A stretch of DNA of 64,000 bases, from positions 25,539,056 through 25,603,055 of the forward strand of contig OX940868.1 in NCBI GenBank assembly GCA_954871525.1, written 5' to 3'. Shown one piece after another: positions 1 to 11,812 of this stretch (position 1 is the first letter of the stretch; each line of letters starts with the position of its first letter). Made by a program: the position numbers and the translations under genes. The notes below the pieces were generated by a model. It searched no databases. It saw only the letters and a program-made list of their open reading frames with translations, and was not told the origin of the DNA. Source of the DNA: Parietaria judaica. Lineage: Eukaryota; Streptophyta; Magnoliopsida; Rosales; Urticaceae.

Positions 1-925
1 GGACAATTACTCGACCACATGTCGGGAATTGACCCTACAATACATGTCTTAGCAACATGGTTAGCGGCTTCGTTACAAGTTCTTGGGATCCATCGGCAAT
101 TCCCAGGTAGCCCAACCTCCCGAGAGAGCTTCCTAATACCCACGAGGATCGGCCCTTGTACGCTATTGAGTCGTTCCCCTTTGACGAGTTGTGTTGCTCT
201 TAGGCTATCCGTCTCCATTTCCGAAACCCGCCATCCACGCTTCTTGACAAAGAGAAGTCCTTTGTAGATCGCATAGCATTCCGCGGTTAGTGCCGAGTCC
301 ACCTCCTCGAGAAGCAAGGCTTGTACACCGAGGAGGTCGCCTCGATGGTCCCGCACGATGACACCTATCGCCGCACGTCCCGTTTCCACCTCCCACGCCG
401 CATCCACATTGAGCTTTATGCCCCCGTTAGCCGCGGCACACCAATCAGTTTGTCTAGTCGGTTCGGCTATCACGGCCGTCTCCGCCACCCTATTACTCAA
501 CTTGTAGCTAGTGAACCAACATACCACTTTCTCTACCCATGTGGTCGGTCGTTGTGGATGGTTCTCGAATAACTGGGAGTTGCGGTCGGTCCAAGCCGCC
601 CAAATGAGGCCATAAAAGAGCTCCAAGTCCTCTTTGCCAAGAACTTCAAGCGCCCTAAGGCAAAGTTCCCGGAAAGGAACCTCCCCCGTCTTTTCAACCC
701 ACCTTTGAAGAGATGAGCATTCCCAAATTACTCTTGCTCTCTCACACCCCCATACGGCATGCAAGGCATCCTCCGGCATTGCTCCACAAAACTTGCAAAA
801 ATACAAGCACGGCACGCCCCGCCCGCGTAAAGCGCCAAAAGTCGGAAGGATGTCGAACCACGTGCGCCACACTAAATGCTTGATCTGCACTAAATGCTTG
901 ATCTTGGGCGGAACTTGAAGTTTTT
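1..925 (-). mobile_element. Decayed LINE 3' fragment (zf-RVT and RNase H region)
   Basis: The segment aligns by eye, in the same orientation, with about 28,612-29,500 of the near-intact LINE further along. Shared blocks include the one around 590-670 (codons for a Trp-Ser-Asp-Arg type motif near the zinc-binding region) and the RNase H codons near 230-450. The reading frame is broken many times, so this is an old copy. The left end is cut by the window. Homology fades near 920. An 18-bp direct duplication lies at 871-906. No target duplication can be seen. Confidence 0.85.
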
Positions 926-2550
926 AAAGTACTTTTTCTAACCTATTTTGTTTACAAATGTCTTTTTGACACACAACGTGTAAGACTTGTTATATCTTGC
1001 ACTATCTTGTAATGTAGACCTATATATAGGTGTTTTTCGATGTCCTCAATAAAAAAGTATGTTCATGTTGTTCAAGCTTGGATGTGTTGATCTCCAAAAA
1101 AAATCCAACAATTCTCAAGCTTTTCTTTAATTAGCCGTATCAAAAGGCCAAAAAACAGTTCGACGCCCAATCAGTATCCTTTTGATTACCCAACATTAGT
1201 ACAATCTCGTGAAGGTTTGTTATAATACGAGGAATTACATGTGTAAGTCTACCATTAAACTCCGAAAGATTACTTATTTTATATTTTTGTTAACTTAGAT
1301 GACTTTTATATCTATTTTAATAGATGTTAACTCGATTTTGACTAAATAAATTGAAATTCCGACTTGATTTTGTGGCTTTTGTGCAATATTGCTGTTGATT
1401 TTTTTTTTTGAAAAAAATCACAAATATATTTATGAAAACTAGTCACCTTACATTTTCTCTCTCTTTCGTCTCGTTACGATAGAACTTGACCTACATGGGT
1501 CATCATCATGAACTACATAGCACGTCTGATTTGTGTTTATATACACTAGTGGTCCCGTTTTGTATTGGAGCTTGATGTTAACATATATACATCGTATAGT
1601 TTACTTAAGATATTAATAGTACAGACTCAGTACAATTCTAAGGTGATGAAATAGATATATGCCTGCAGGTCATCAGATGGAATATGTATTTTGAGAAAGA
1701 GTACAATCACTATCCTCTCTCGCCATTCATTATTGGAAACCTACACTACACTTGCATATACCAAAATATCTTTCGACCGATCTACCGAAAGAGAGATATT
1801 TATAAAGTCTAAAAGTATAGATGTTTAAGATATTTAATTTTTGATTTTACGGCGCCATGGGCGCTACGAGGTGACTAGACTCAGCATTAGGACGGAAACT
1901 AATAATTAGAGATAGTCGCGATAAAACTACTCATGATAAGCTGCGTAAAGTGTATCGGCATATACTCAGGTTAGTAATTAACATATTAACATGACAGTGA
2001 CACTACCTCTCATTACCATGAATTGCGTGTAACGAAGAATGATTTCTTATCATCTTTTTTTTTTTCGATCGAATAAAGTCACCAAAGTCGGTCATGATCG
2101 TCTGATCCAAAATAAGCGTAAGTGAGAAAATAATTAATGAAGAATTTTTCACACAACTCGATAGCAAATGATACTCCTATAGTATTAAATGTTGCAACAT
2201 ACAACATAATAATTGGAATAAACGACTGGATGGAGATAAAACTATATTATGAGATAGGTCATATATAGAGGAAGATTAGAAATGAATGAAGCTTTAAAAT
2301 ATGGTCAAGTCAAGTGAGATCTTTGTGTGGAGTGAACATTGTTTAGGGTGCAAATGTGGGCAGCTTTGTGTGTCGGATGTGATGCGCCTTTGGTCCCCAT
2401 TATAATCTTCACTAATCTCTCTCACACACTACTAGAGATCAGTTAACGTGCGTGTAGGGCTTCTATGTCCCGTGGCGGTGCGAGTGGTCACTGCAGTGCC
2501 GAGTGACTGATCAACGGCGTGTGCTGATCCAGTGGGACCCACAACCCACC
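926..2550. other. Gene-free AT-rich stretch, possible LTR tail at its start
   Basis: No convincing coding region. Bases 940-1,113 have the look of the 3' half of an LTR: a TATATATAGG box near 1,020, an AATAAA near 1,050 and a terminal CCAACA. No matching start or target duplication was found, so this is only suggestive. The rest is AT-rich DNA with homopolymer runs, possibly decayed transposon sequence. Confidence 0.4.
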
Positions 2551-3509
2551 CAGTGGCGTAGCCACGTACACTCCAGTGAGTGTACGGGCTGCGTCATTTT
2601 TTATAAAAAAAAATAAATCTAATTGGATTTATAGAGACGGAGTCTCGCTGCCTCTCTCCGATGTACGGTTGTTCAGTTTCATTCCTCCACATCTCTCTCT
2701 CTCCATCGCCTTTGCCGTAGCCGAGTTGCCGGCAACCTTGCTGATTCACTCTCGTCGTCCTCGGTCCTCGCCGTCGCGACTCTCACACAGTCATTCTCGC
2801 CGTCGCTGCGACTCTCACACATTGGATCTCGCCGTCGCCATCGGTTCTCACTGTCGGTTATCGTCGTCACCATCGGTTTTCGCTGTCAATTCTCGTCGTT
2901 GTCACCATCGGTTCTCGCTTTCAGTTCTCGTCGTAGCCATCGGTTCTCGCCGTCACTGTCGGTATCGCAGTTGCTGCAACTCTCCCATACATGTGCTTCG
3001 TTATCAGTAGGAATATTAAAACACCCTTAAAAAAAAAAAGGAATATTAAAACATGAATGGTGTATATTCATGATTCATCGACGAAGAGATAATAAATATA
3101 GTATATATAATATAATCGTGGTTAATTAATTGCCCTAGTTGAGAAATCATTCAGTATTGCCTATTATATATAATATATAATAATATATGATAATGATATG
3201 ACTAGATTTATAACAATTTTTTTCGTTATTTTTATATATATAGTTGTTAATCGTGTTTGTTTTTTAACTAGGATCGTTGCGATATTGAAATACTTAAAAA
3301 GATATCGGATATTGCGTTATTATTTGTGGGTTTTCGAAAAATAAATAAATTATAGAATTGTTATTGTTGCGATGTTGAAATATTTTGAATAGATATTAGA
3401 TACCGGCATTGGCCTTACGTGTTGCATTGTTGTTAATTTTGTATGCTTGATTTTTTAATTTTTTTTTATATTAAACACCACCTAAATTGAAATCCTACCT
3501 CCGCCACTG
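2551..3509. mobile_element. Non-autonomous hAT-type element, 959 bp, 8-bp target duplication
   Basis: The ends are CAGTGGCGTAGCC on the left and, read inward from the right, CAGTGGCGGAGGTAGG. They are flanked by the perfect 8-bp direct repeat AACCCACC at 2,543-2,550 and 3,510-3,517. An 8-bp duplication and short imperfect inverted ends are the hAT pattern. No transposase is present. The interior (2,750-2,980) is a run of imperfect short repeats built on CTCGCCGTC / CATCGGTTCTCG. The open frame across it (2,576-3,010) is a by-product of those repeats. Confidence 0.85.
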
Positions 3510-4006
3510 AACCCACCTCCACCGTATCGCATTGAAATGACTCCCAATCCATAAGTCTCTCGCGCTCACCCACCATGTTCTCCTATTTATTAATCCAATC
3601 ATCTAGTTATTCATTATATACACACACACATTATCACGTCATCATCATGATACGCCATGTCAGAACTGCTATACCAGTATATATAGTATCATATTTATTG
3701 CTTTTTATTTAATTACGTTTTTGGACGGAGAAATGCTCATGTTGAGAACTCTCGTATATGGTGCAAATTTGGTGAAAATTAGTAATTTGGCGAAACGAGA
3801 TTTTTTTTAAGTGCAATTTAATGACCACTCAATTTGCAAATATATATAGCCAGTGTTGTTGGCTGCCCCGGTAAATAATTGATGCATGCAATTTCGAGTC
3901 GACAATTAATTCTTCTTGATTCATAAATAGAGTTTGTTATCTTTCATTACTATATATTTTCATTTAATTATTTTATTTTATTTACTTATAATTATTTTAT
4001 TTATTA
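3510..4006. other. Gene-free AT-rich stretch
   Basis: Nothing recognisable beyond a short (CA)n at about 3,620-3,630 and AT-rich sequence. The stretch separates the hAT element from the nested element to its right. Confidence 0.5.
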
Positions 4007-4159
4007 GGGATAATCACGGTGAAAATATCAATAGTCTTTCCATCGTGTCGATAAGTTTCTATTTTTTTTTTGTGGGTGGTAAAGTTCTCATTCTCTCATT
4101 CTCCCTCTCTGTCTCTGTCTCTCTCTCTCTCTCTTTTTTTTTTTCTTTCTTTAAAGGAG

Positions 4160-4676
4160 TGTGAATTTACGTTTGATTTGACTCAACAACCCCTAGCAGA
4201 AATCTCCCCACCATGATTGTCCCGCACCAGAAATGGGCCCGAGCAGAAATGCTTTCTAGCAGCAAGGGACCCTAGCAGGATTGTCCTGAGCAGGAATATC
4301 CCAATAAAATTGGCTAGAGCCCCCTAGCACCTCTGCTAAGGACACACACAAGAAGTCAATCGAGTTATTCGTGGAAGGTGCCAAACTTGCCCAAACTTGA
4401 GGAGCAAGTTTGGGGATACAATTTGGCTTCCTGGTTTGTTAGGATTCGTGGGTAATTGTAAGAGATTTGATTGGATGTAAATCAGGAAGGTTTAGCTAGG
4501 GTTCTGGTCTTATTTAAATAGTTGTATTAGTCATTTATTTTGTAACTCTTCCCTGGTAATTTTTTTGCCATTCGACATTAATCAAAGGGAACTTTTCTCC
4601 CAAATTCTTCCTTCTTCTTTGCTTGTTGTTCTTCGTGTGTTGTCTTTGGCAGATCAATTTCATATTGGAACCAACA
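4160..4676 (+). mobile_element. Solo LTR, 517 bp, 5-bp target duplication
   Basis: It starts TGTGAATTTACG and ends GGAACCAACA. The 5-bp repeat AGGAG flanks it exactly (4,155-4,159 and 4,677-4,681). It has the TG...CA ends of an LTR and a TATA-like TTATTTAAATAG near 4,510. No internal region, primer site or second LTR is present, so it probably arose by LTR-LTR recombination. The left half has an unusual spacing of AGCAGGAAT / AGCAGAAAT words (4,190-4,300). The superfamily cannot be told. Confidence 0.8.
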
Positions 4677-4912
4677 AGGAGTTAGTCTTTTATCCACTAT
4701 ATTCACGTCAAATTCCACGTGGCATCATATTTTTTTTAAATAAATACAGTATTGAACAACCGAGGGCGCTCGTCTTGCCTCCGAGGTGCGCTTTGATATA
4801 TTATTAAATAATATTTTATTCTGTCTTTCTCGGCATTTTGGTTTTTAAAATGGAATTAAATTATTAATAAATTCATGTGGCATGCCACATGTCAGTTAGA
4901 TGACATGGCATG

Positions 4913-5151
4913 CATGGGCGGATGCACCCTTAGGGTGGGGGTGGTTCAAACCACCCCCTCCAATTTTTTTTGGGTATAATAGTAACTTATTTTTTAATTT
5001 TTTTAGTGTAAATTCATATAAAATTTTAGTTAAACCCCCCCTAACTTTCACCAAAATTTAAATATAACCCCCTCGAGTTAAACTTTTGATAAAAAAATTA
5101 TATCTAACCTCCCCGATACATAATTCCTGGTTCCGCCACTGATGGCATGCC
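4913..5151. mobile_element. hAT-type MITE, 239 bp, 8-bp target duplication
   Basis: It is flanked by the perfect 8-bp repeat ATGGCATG (4,905-4,912 and 5,152-5,159). The left end is CATGGGCGGATGC. The right end read inward is CAGTGGCGGAACC. The interior has C-rich runs and AT-rich filler, and closely resembles the MITE at 40,712-40,918. There is no coding capacity. It inserted into the arm of the 4,007-5,290 element. Confidence 0.82.
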
Positions 5152-5290
5152 ACGTGGCGGTCAACATGATGTCATGTTGCATTTGACTTGAAAAAGAGTG
5201 GATAAAAGACTAACTACCTTACAATTTTAGAGAATTAGAACTTATCAACGGTGATGGAAAGACTACTGAAACTTTTATCGCGATTATCCC

Positions 5291-6120
5291 TATCTCAAAC
5301 AATACACGTCATGGAACTGCCTCAAAATTTCATTAAGGTCTGAGCTCTGAGGTACTCTCATTGTCTCCTCAGAATTGGCCCAATTTCTTGGAGTCACAGT
5401 AGAGTTGTAAGCCTCTAGTTCTTTCTTCTGTTGAATGGAAACACCGACTCCATCAAACGCCGATCATATAATATAAGATGAAGAGTGAATCTCAGGGCTA
5501 AATCCCAAAGTGGGTCCAACCGAGTTATCCTTTTGTAGGATGAGAGTAACTTATGGTATCTTTATTTTGCATTTGTTTCATATTTCTTTTTACTTTTTGA
5601 CGTAACTCATTTAACTCGTTTAAGTTAAAAAAAAAAAAGGTTTTTGGTCACTTGAAGGCTAATTATTTATCTAAACAGTATCAATAAGTATCACAAATTG
5701 CATGAAACACATAAAGCACAAAGCAAACAAGTAGGGTAGAAATACATGTGCATGTCCTCACACTGTCACACAATATGATTATTCTCAAAAAGATTCCAAC
5801 CGAGTATTTAAGATGAATTCAATTTGCAATAGTTCATTGTAAAATTATTACAATGTGTATGAAAAGCATTACAACAAACATATAAATTGGTCATTCTGGA
5901 TAATAATTTTATAAATAAATTACTATATCAATGATAAGGGTACTTTCAGCATGTAAAAGCAACTGCATTTTATTCCTAACAGCAGGTATGTTTTTACTCT
6001 AATGTACAAATATATTTTTCGCTTAAAATTTTGTTTTATATTGCAAAATAATTCTCATTTTTGTTAATGTATAAAAGTAACACCAACTATAACTTATATA
6101 TATATATATATATATATATA
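5291..6120. other. Gene-free stretch ending in a TA microsatellite
   Basis: AT-rich, no supported gene. The (TA)n run at about 6,095-6,120 is the landing site of the next MITE. Confidence 0.5.
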
Positions 6121-6557
6121 GGGATAATAGCGGCATAAGTCCTCAACATTTACTCAACTGGGGCGGCATAGCCCCAACCTCATTTAATAGCGGTATAAGT
6201 ACCAAAAGATGATTTCCGTCCATATTTGACTAACGGAAGTAGTCAACGTCTGAGTGGTCAGCTTCTCGTCAACGTGGACGCCACGTAATCCGACATGTCA
6301 CCATACACGTCATCAAATTTAATGCAAAATTAATTGCGATTGCATTAAATTTGATGACGCGAGGATGACATGTATGGTGACATGTCGGATTACGTGGCGT
6401 CCACGTTGACGAGAAGCTGACCACGCAAACGTTGACTACTTCCGTTAGTCAAATATGAACGGAAATCATCTTTTGGTACTTATACCGCTATTAAATGAGG
6501 TTGGGGCTATGCCGCGCCAGTTGAGTAAAGGTTGAGGACTTATACCGCTATTATCCC
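6121..6557. mobile_element. Long-hairpin MITE in a (TA)n microsatellite, copy 1
   Basis: Almost the whole 437 bp folds on itself. The left arm beginning GGGATAATAGCGGCATAAG pairs with the right arm ending in CGCTATTATCCC, about 200 bp per arm with few mismatches. Both sides are TA repeats. A second copy lies at 51,540-52,007. Rice Micron elements are known to sit in (TA)n, and this family behaves alike. A mariner-like TA target is equally possible, because the duplication cannot be read inside a TA run. Confidence 0.85.
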
Positions 6558-6644
6558 ATATATATATATATATATATAAATGTCATGCATGTCTTTTATT
6601 AATTCCAAAATAGTAATTATTTAATATTTTTAACCACGAACAAC

Positions 6645-6687
<43 letters not shown>

Positions 6688-7589
6688 GATTAACAGATGT
6701 TAATTACTTGACATGGGCAAAATTGAACTTCGACCACTGATTTATGGTCTTTGGGTAGTACTATCGCTAAAAAAAGAGATCGGAAATATGTGGTACTTCC
6801 GGTACAAAATTGAATACTTACATGTCAGAATCATCCCAATAATTAGTGAGTTCTCTTTCTCTTTATACCTATAATTATAATAAAAATTATTCAAAATCAT
6901 GGCAATACTTAATTAGAGCAGGGTGTCCTAGATGCGAGTTGATTTCCTGCCTGTTTGAAATAATTATTTTATTCCATGTGTAAGTAAATATTCACTGCTG
7001 TACTTTGTTAAAAAATAAAATGTGACATTAATTTGCCAAATCTAAGATATACAATTATACACTATATCTTTTAAAACTCTCAACCCTCTGAGAAGAATCT
7101 AAGAGAGAGTACAACTAGTTAATAGCTAGTGTGTCGTGGATAAAGACATGCACATTCCATTTTATTGTTTTATAATCGGATTATTCTGTTTATAAAATCA
7201 TCAGAACATGCTAATATGTGTATCACATATTTCGAATTATTAACCAAATGTGGCTGGTCTATCAAAAGAGAAGCACACAATTATTTTTTAATTAATTAGC
7301 TACAAAAAGAAGAGATTAAATTGCAAACAAAAAAGAGAGGGACTGCCCAAGAATAATGATGGGGTCGTAGGGAATTTGGAGAAAATCCCTTGAAATACTA
7401 CAAAATCCATTGTTCCCTAAAGAATGCCTTTGCTTTAACATATTATATATATAACCCTAAAAACCACTTATATATATGTATATTGTTGGCAACACTATAC
7501 AATTTAAATATATTTATAGAGCATTATTTTATTATATAGAACTATACTTTATTTTTTTAAAAATATATAAAATATTTGTAAAGCCTCTG
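6558..7589. other. Gene-free AT-rich stretch
   Basis: Contains a long (AT)n at about 6,645-6,684 and otherwise AT-rich sequence. No gene or clear transposon was recognised. Confidence 0.5.
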
Positions 7590-8240
7590 GTGCTCTATCG
7601 AATTAAAGATAGTTCTCAAGAGCCAACATAGGTCATTTCAGTGTGCTTTATCTTCTCTCACCTACAATTGAATTACAACAGTCCTCAATATTGAATTGAC
7701 GATAGTCCTCAAGAGCCAACGTAGGTCATTTTAGTGTGTTTTATCTTCTCTCACATACAATCAAATTATGACAGTCCTCACAGACTAACATAAGTCTTTT
7801 CAATGTGATTTGTCCTCTTTCGTACACTCCTTGATCAACTTCTCACGAAGTCACTCATAGTCACTCATATAGGTCTACTCCAACGCAAACACGCTTAACT
7901 TTGGAGTTTCAATGAATGGACTGCCGAAAAGAATATGCATCTTGTTGACATTGATAGTACTTATCAATTCTTTTAACAGTCTTCAAATACCATATAGTCT
8001 CATACATGTATGATCTCATATAGCTATGCAGTTTCGGGAACGTCCCGTCAGCAAAATCCCCTTGTCTAGGCGATGCGGGATCCCCCCATATAATGGGGAC
8101 CTAACGTCTACGTCGGCCACATTTTACGTTGGGTTGGGCTTTAATACCATTTGTAACGCCTGCTTAACCGAGTTAAAATAACTGTAAAGTTTATCTCTTC
8201 TCTAACGCCCGCCTAATTTTATCAAATTATACAATAATAT
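7590..8240 (-). mobile_element. Cassandra-like TRIM fragment (5S rRNA-derived segment)
   Basis: Read on the minus strand, 7,838-7,925 resembles the 5' two thirds of plant 5S rRNA, including a box A-like GTTAAGCGTG. Upstream on that strand, TGGTATTAAAGC (8,149-8,138) resembles an initiator-Met tRNA primer site, preceded by an LTR-like end in TTACA. A G-run (minus strand of 8,085-8,091) could be the polypurine tract. LTRs with a 5S-derived promoter are the hallmark of Cassandra TRIMs. The far part (7,600-7,830) holds about three degenerate units starting GATAGTCCTCAAGAG. The copy is broken. A relative lies at 49,290-49,760. Confidence 0.68.
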
Positions 8241-8687
8241 ATTTTGATTTGAAAAAAAATAAAGAATACATTTTGAAAGAAAAAAAATGTACAAACAGGA
8301 TAACAAAAAGCCAATCTTCCTAGCTATATGTATATATTATTAGGGGTTTATTAGTATAAGGTGCCTGAGTGGCTAGTGCACATCACATGGCTCTGTACCT
8401 TAATAGTTCTTTACTCTCATCTGACAATATAAGGTTCTCTTCTACTTTTGAAATTTATTAGGCTCGAACTTCCATAAATAAATTATTAATTTATTATAAG
8501 GTGAGTAGTGAGAGCGAGAGAGAATTGAAGATCCTTAGCGTGGTCTTCACTTCACTACTGATCATCTGTGGCTGAGGCTGAGATAGAGAGAGAGAGCACC
8601 ACATGATGGTAGTATTGTCCCTTTCTCTTGGAACTTTGCTTATTCATTCCACTTATTCAATTCCTACACTTCGCCATGTTTGTAGTT

Positions 8688-8720
<33 letters not shown>

Positions 8721-10996
8721 CTATTTTTATTTATTTTGACAGACATTTAATCACTAGCGGAACCTGAATTTGAATATATAGAAGGAAGTTCAATAATATA
8801 TTTTTCTTAACTTTTAATAGCACGTACGAAGCCAAATTACAAAGTTAAAATATTGTCAAAATAAATTTGATTCAAGCTCTAATATCATTTGGCAGATTCC
8901 GTCCTTTACTCGAAAAAGTCTATTTCATATTGCAATACACACCATAACAATAACAATAATAATATAATAAAAATACTGAAAGAAACGAAAGAAGAAATAC
9001 CAAATTATTTAATTGACATAGTTTGCAATTATATCTTGGAAAAAATTGTAATTTTTACATATATTTAGGAATAAAAAACTATATAAAATTCAAAACCATA
9101 AAATTACTAACAATAAGGTAAGAATAAAGAGACGTTGATCACCCTTGCAGAGTATAAGATATTTCTTCTCTAACCATAATTTTTCTTTATAGTGTCATTT
9201 TCTCGTAACTTCGGTTCCAAGTTTATTGACTATTGATAAAAGAGAACGTTAGCTCGCTCGGGCGCGGAAGGTGGAGAGAATATATATTCAAACTCTAATC
9301 AACTTCTTGAAAATATAAAAGGTTTGTTTAAGTTAGAAAAAATGAATATTGCGTATATTAGGTTTATTTAAATTTTATTTTGTAGTAATTGGTTCGTGTC
9401 TGTGGATTATTCGACAATTTTAATATTTGGGATGTTTTTTTATGTCTTAATATTGTAAATCTCTTATATAATTATGTTACCACGGTTTTCTTCCACCATA
9501 AGTGAAGGTTCTATCAATAAATTTGAAACGGGGTCAGTATGTGGGTTATCTTCGGCTGTTAGAGGAGAAATGAGATGTACTAATAATAAATTAATTGTCT
9601 CATATACAAAAATTATCAAGTTCACAGAAAATTAACGCATAATTACGAAAAGAAAAGAACAATATAATCTAAATGCATTATTTATATCAAATCTAAAAAT
9701 ATCTTTTGTACAACATAAATCATGCCTAAAATCGGTGAGTACTATCAGGACCTTAATTCGCCAATTGACACTCATTTTATTTTATCTGTGAATTATTATA
9801 ATATTATAACAACAAATTCTATGCCACTTTTCGAGTTTTCTTATTCTTATATCTATAATGCTTTATTTATATAATCATAACGTATAATATACAATAAGCG
9901 CAATATCAATTGCACCATATATTGTACCTGTTATGCGAGGCAATTATTAAATAGTTTGGTTATGAACCTTAAAAAAAAATGAAATGGCAATTTTTTAATC
10001 AAATATACCCCATGCTTTTGGACGTTAGGCGAAGTTATATATATACATATATATATATGTATATATATATGTATATATGTATATATATATATATGCTTCA
10101 CGAGAGCCCTATAATGTGATGTCTCAACGAAATGACAGGTTTATTCTTGGAGACAGGTAAGGATGCATTTTTGATCTAGTATTCGTAGCCGATCGAGTTT
10201 TAATTATTTTATAATGATGATTTTACATTCTTATTCGATGACCTATTAAACTGATGGTGGTATTTATATTGAAAGACTTTTCTTCGATTATGTTAGACTA
10301 TTTAAAAAAAGAAACATGAAAGATTTAGAATTAATTGAACAACGTGCTTAATAATAATAATAAATAAAAAAACCCAAAAAAATTCACATATAATCAGTTC
10401 AAGGCACTTAATAAAAATACACGAGATATGTAAAGTGTATATTGTGTTCTATCAACAATATCTCCTCGCGTCATCACGTGTTAGAGACGCGTCAATATAT
10501 GGGCGAATTAGACAGTCACCCAACACCCTATTTTAATATAAGGTCTCTTTTAGTACAAAACGAGCTTCGAAAAACTACAAAAATATACTCAATATAGTAC
10601 GGTAAATCATAAATATTTACACACTTAAAAGCTAGTGTCTTCTTACTCCATTCCTTTTTATTACAACTTCTTCTAGTGTAAGTTTTTATTTTTTGGAAAT
10701 TTTAGACCATTGTTCTTACTAGTTATATATACATATATAGCAGATAAATAATTTAACAAATTACAAACTATATCCTTATCAATTTAATTTCTTAATTTTT
10801 TTAAAGATTATTAACTAAAAATAAAATATTATTTTATTTCACTTGTAAAATAGGTTCTTTTATTTGTTCAAATTAGTAGTAGCTTAAACCCTCTAAAACA
10901 ACTAATTAAGTATAGTAAATGGTAAGTGATTGTAAATCTTTATTATCTCTCAATGTTATTAATAATTCATTCATCCCATCATAGTTTTTTTTTTTT
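8241..10996. other. Gene-free AT-rich stretch with microsatellites
   Basis: No supported gene over 2.7 kb. There are (TA)n runs at about 8,690-8,718 and 10,036-10,094 (the latter a TA/GTATAT mosaic). A tRNA-like A box near 8,361 and B box near 8,460 are too far apart to be convincing. Otherwise AT-rich DNA. Confidence 0.5.
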
Positions 10997-11503
10997 AGAG
11001 AAATGGCTATTAATAGTCAAATTGAAACGTTTGATTAGCCAAATAGCTAAACTTTCCTTTTTCTTTGCAAAATAGTCAAATTGACGAGGTGGCTATTTAA
11101 TAACATTTTTATACCTATAATACCCTTGTAACATATTAATGTGTATTAACAAAGTTAATTTTTCATAAAAAATAAGAAAATTTGCTTGTTTACAGAAAAA
11201 ACTATATCAACGTGTATTAACTGAGTTAATTTGTTTAAAAATAAAAAATCGTGATTAAAATTTTAATAATTTATTTTTAAACAAATTAACTTAGTTAATA
11301 CACGTTAATATAGTTTTCCTGTAAGACAAGTAAATGTTCTTATTTTTATGAAAAATTAACTTTGTTAATACACGTTAATACAAGGGTAATAAGGTCTTTT
11401 GTGATTTATTAATGTGGTTGATTGGCTATTTGACAATATTAATCAAAATGTTGGCTATTTTGCGAAATAATTTTTTTATGTTGGCTATTTGTTATATTTT
11501 TAC
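10997..11503. mobile_element. Foldback element of about 500 bp
   Basis: Left arm (11,030-11,250) and right arm (11,265-11,480) are inverted copies. Blocks with TAATACACGTTAATA and GCAAAATAGTCAAATTG on one side reappear reverse-complemented on the other, around a short AT-rich loop near 11,255. The outermost bases are degenerate and no target duplication was fixed, so the ends are approximate. The motif TGGCTATTTG recurs in both arms. Probably a MULE- or hAT-derived MITE. Confidence 0.6.
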
Positions 11504-11770
11504 ATTTTTTTAATATTTTTTACTATTTTTAATTTAAGAAAAAACCCCATATTAATGATCATCTCAAGGCCCCGTAAAAAGTTGGGCCGACTCTGACCAT
11601 ATTCCTAACCTATTTAACTATTATTTAATTGTATTAGATACGATTATACGTAAACTCATTTATATCGTATGTTAACCATGTTGTATCTTGTGTCCAATCC
11701 TAAATACCAGCCCTAACTAGTGAAGATAATAATTAAAAAGAAAAATAACTAAATCATCCACAAGAATATA

Positions 11771-11802
<32 letters not shown>

Positions 11803-11812
11803 TTATCATATA

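Larger units (their letters stand above)
4007..5290. mobile_element. TA-flanked inverted-repeat element, hosting two later insertions
   Basis: The left arm beginning GGGATAATCACGG (4,007) is mirrored by the right arm ending in GATTATCCC (5,290), with TA on both outer sides. The arms pair over 50 bp or more, for instance the block with AGTAGTCTTTCCATC, which reads AATAGTCTTTCCATC on the left. Pairing resumes beyond the insertions: 4,682-4,700 pairs with about 5,195-5,215. The TA target duplication and GGGATAAT ends resemble mariner-like or Micron-like MITEs. Taking out the solo LTR (4,160-4,676) and hAT MITE (4,913-5,151), each with one duplication copy, leaves an element of roughly 520 bp. 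Confidence 0.75.

Noticed and set aside
940..1113. LTR-like sequence with TATA, AATAAA and CCAACA end
   Set aside because: No LTR start, partner or target duplication, so not called as an element.
2576..3010. 144-codon open frame
   Set aside because: Lies inside the hAT-type element and is made of its short repeats.
8361..8465. tRNA-like A box and B box
   Set aside because: About 95 bp apart, too far for a tRNA or ordinary SINE head. A TATAAGGTG on both sides is intriguing but not enough.
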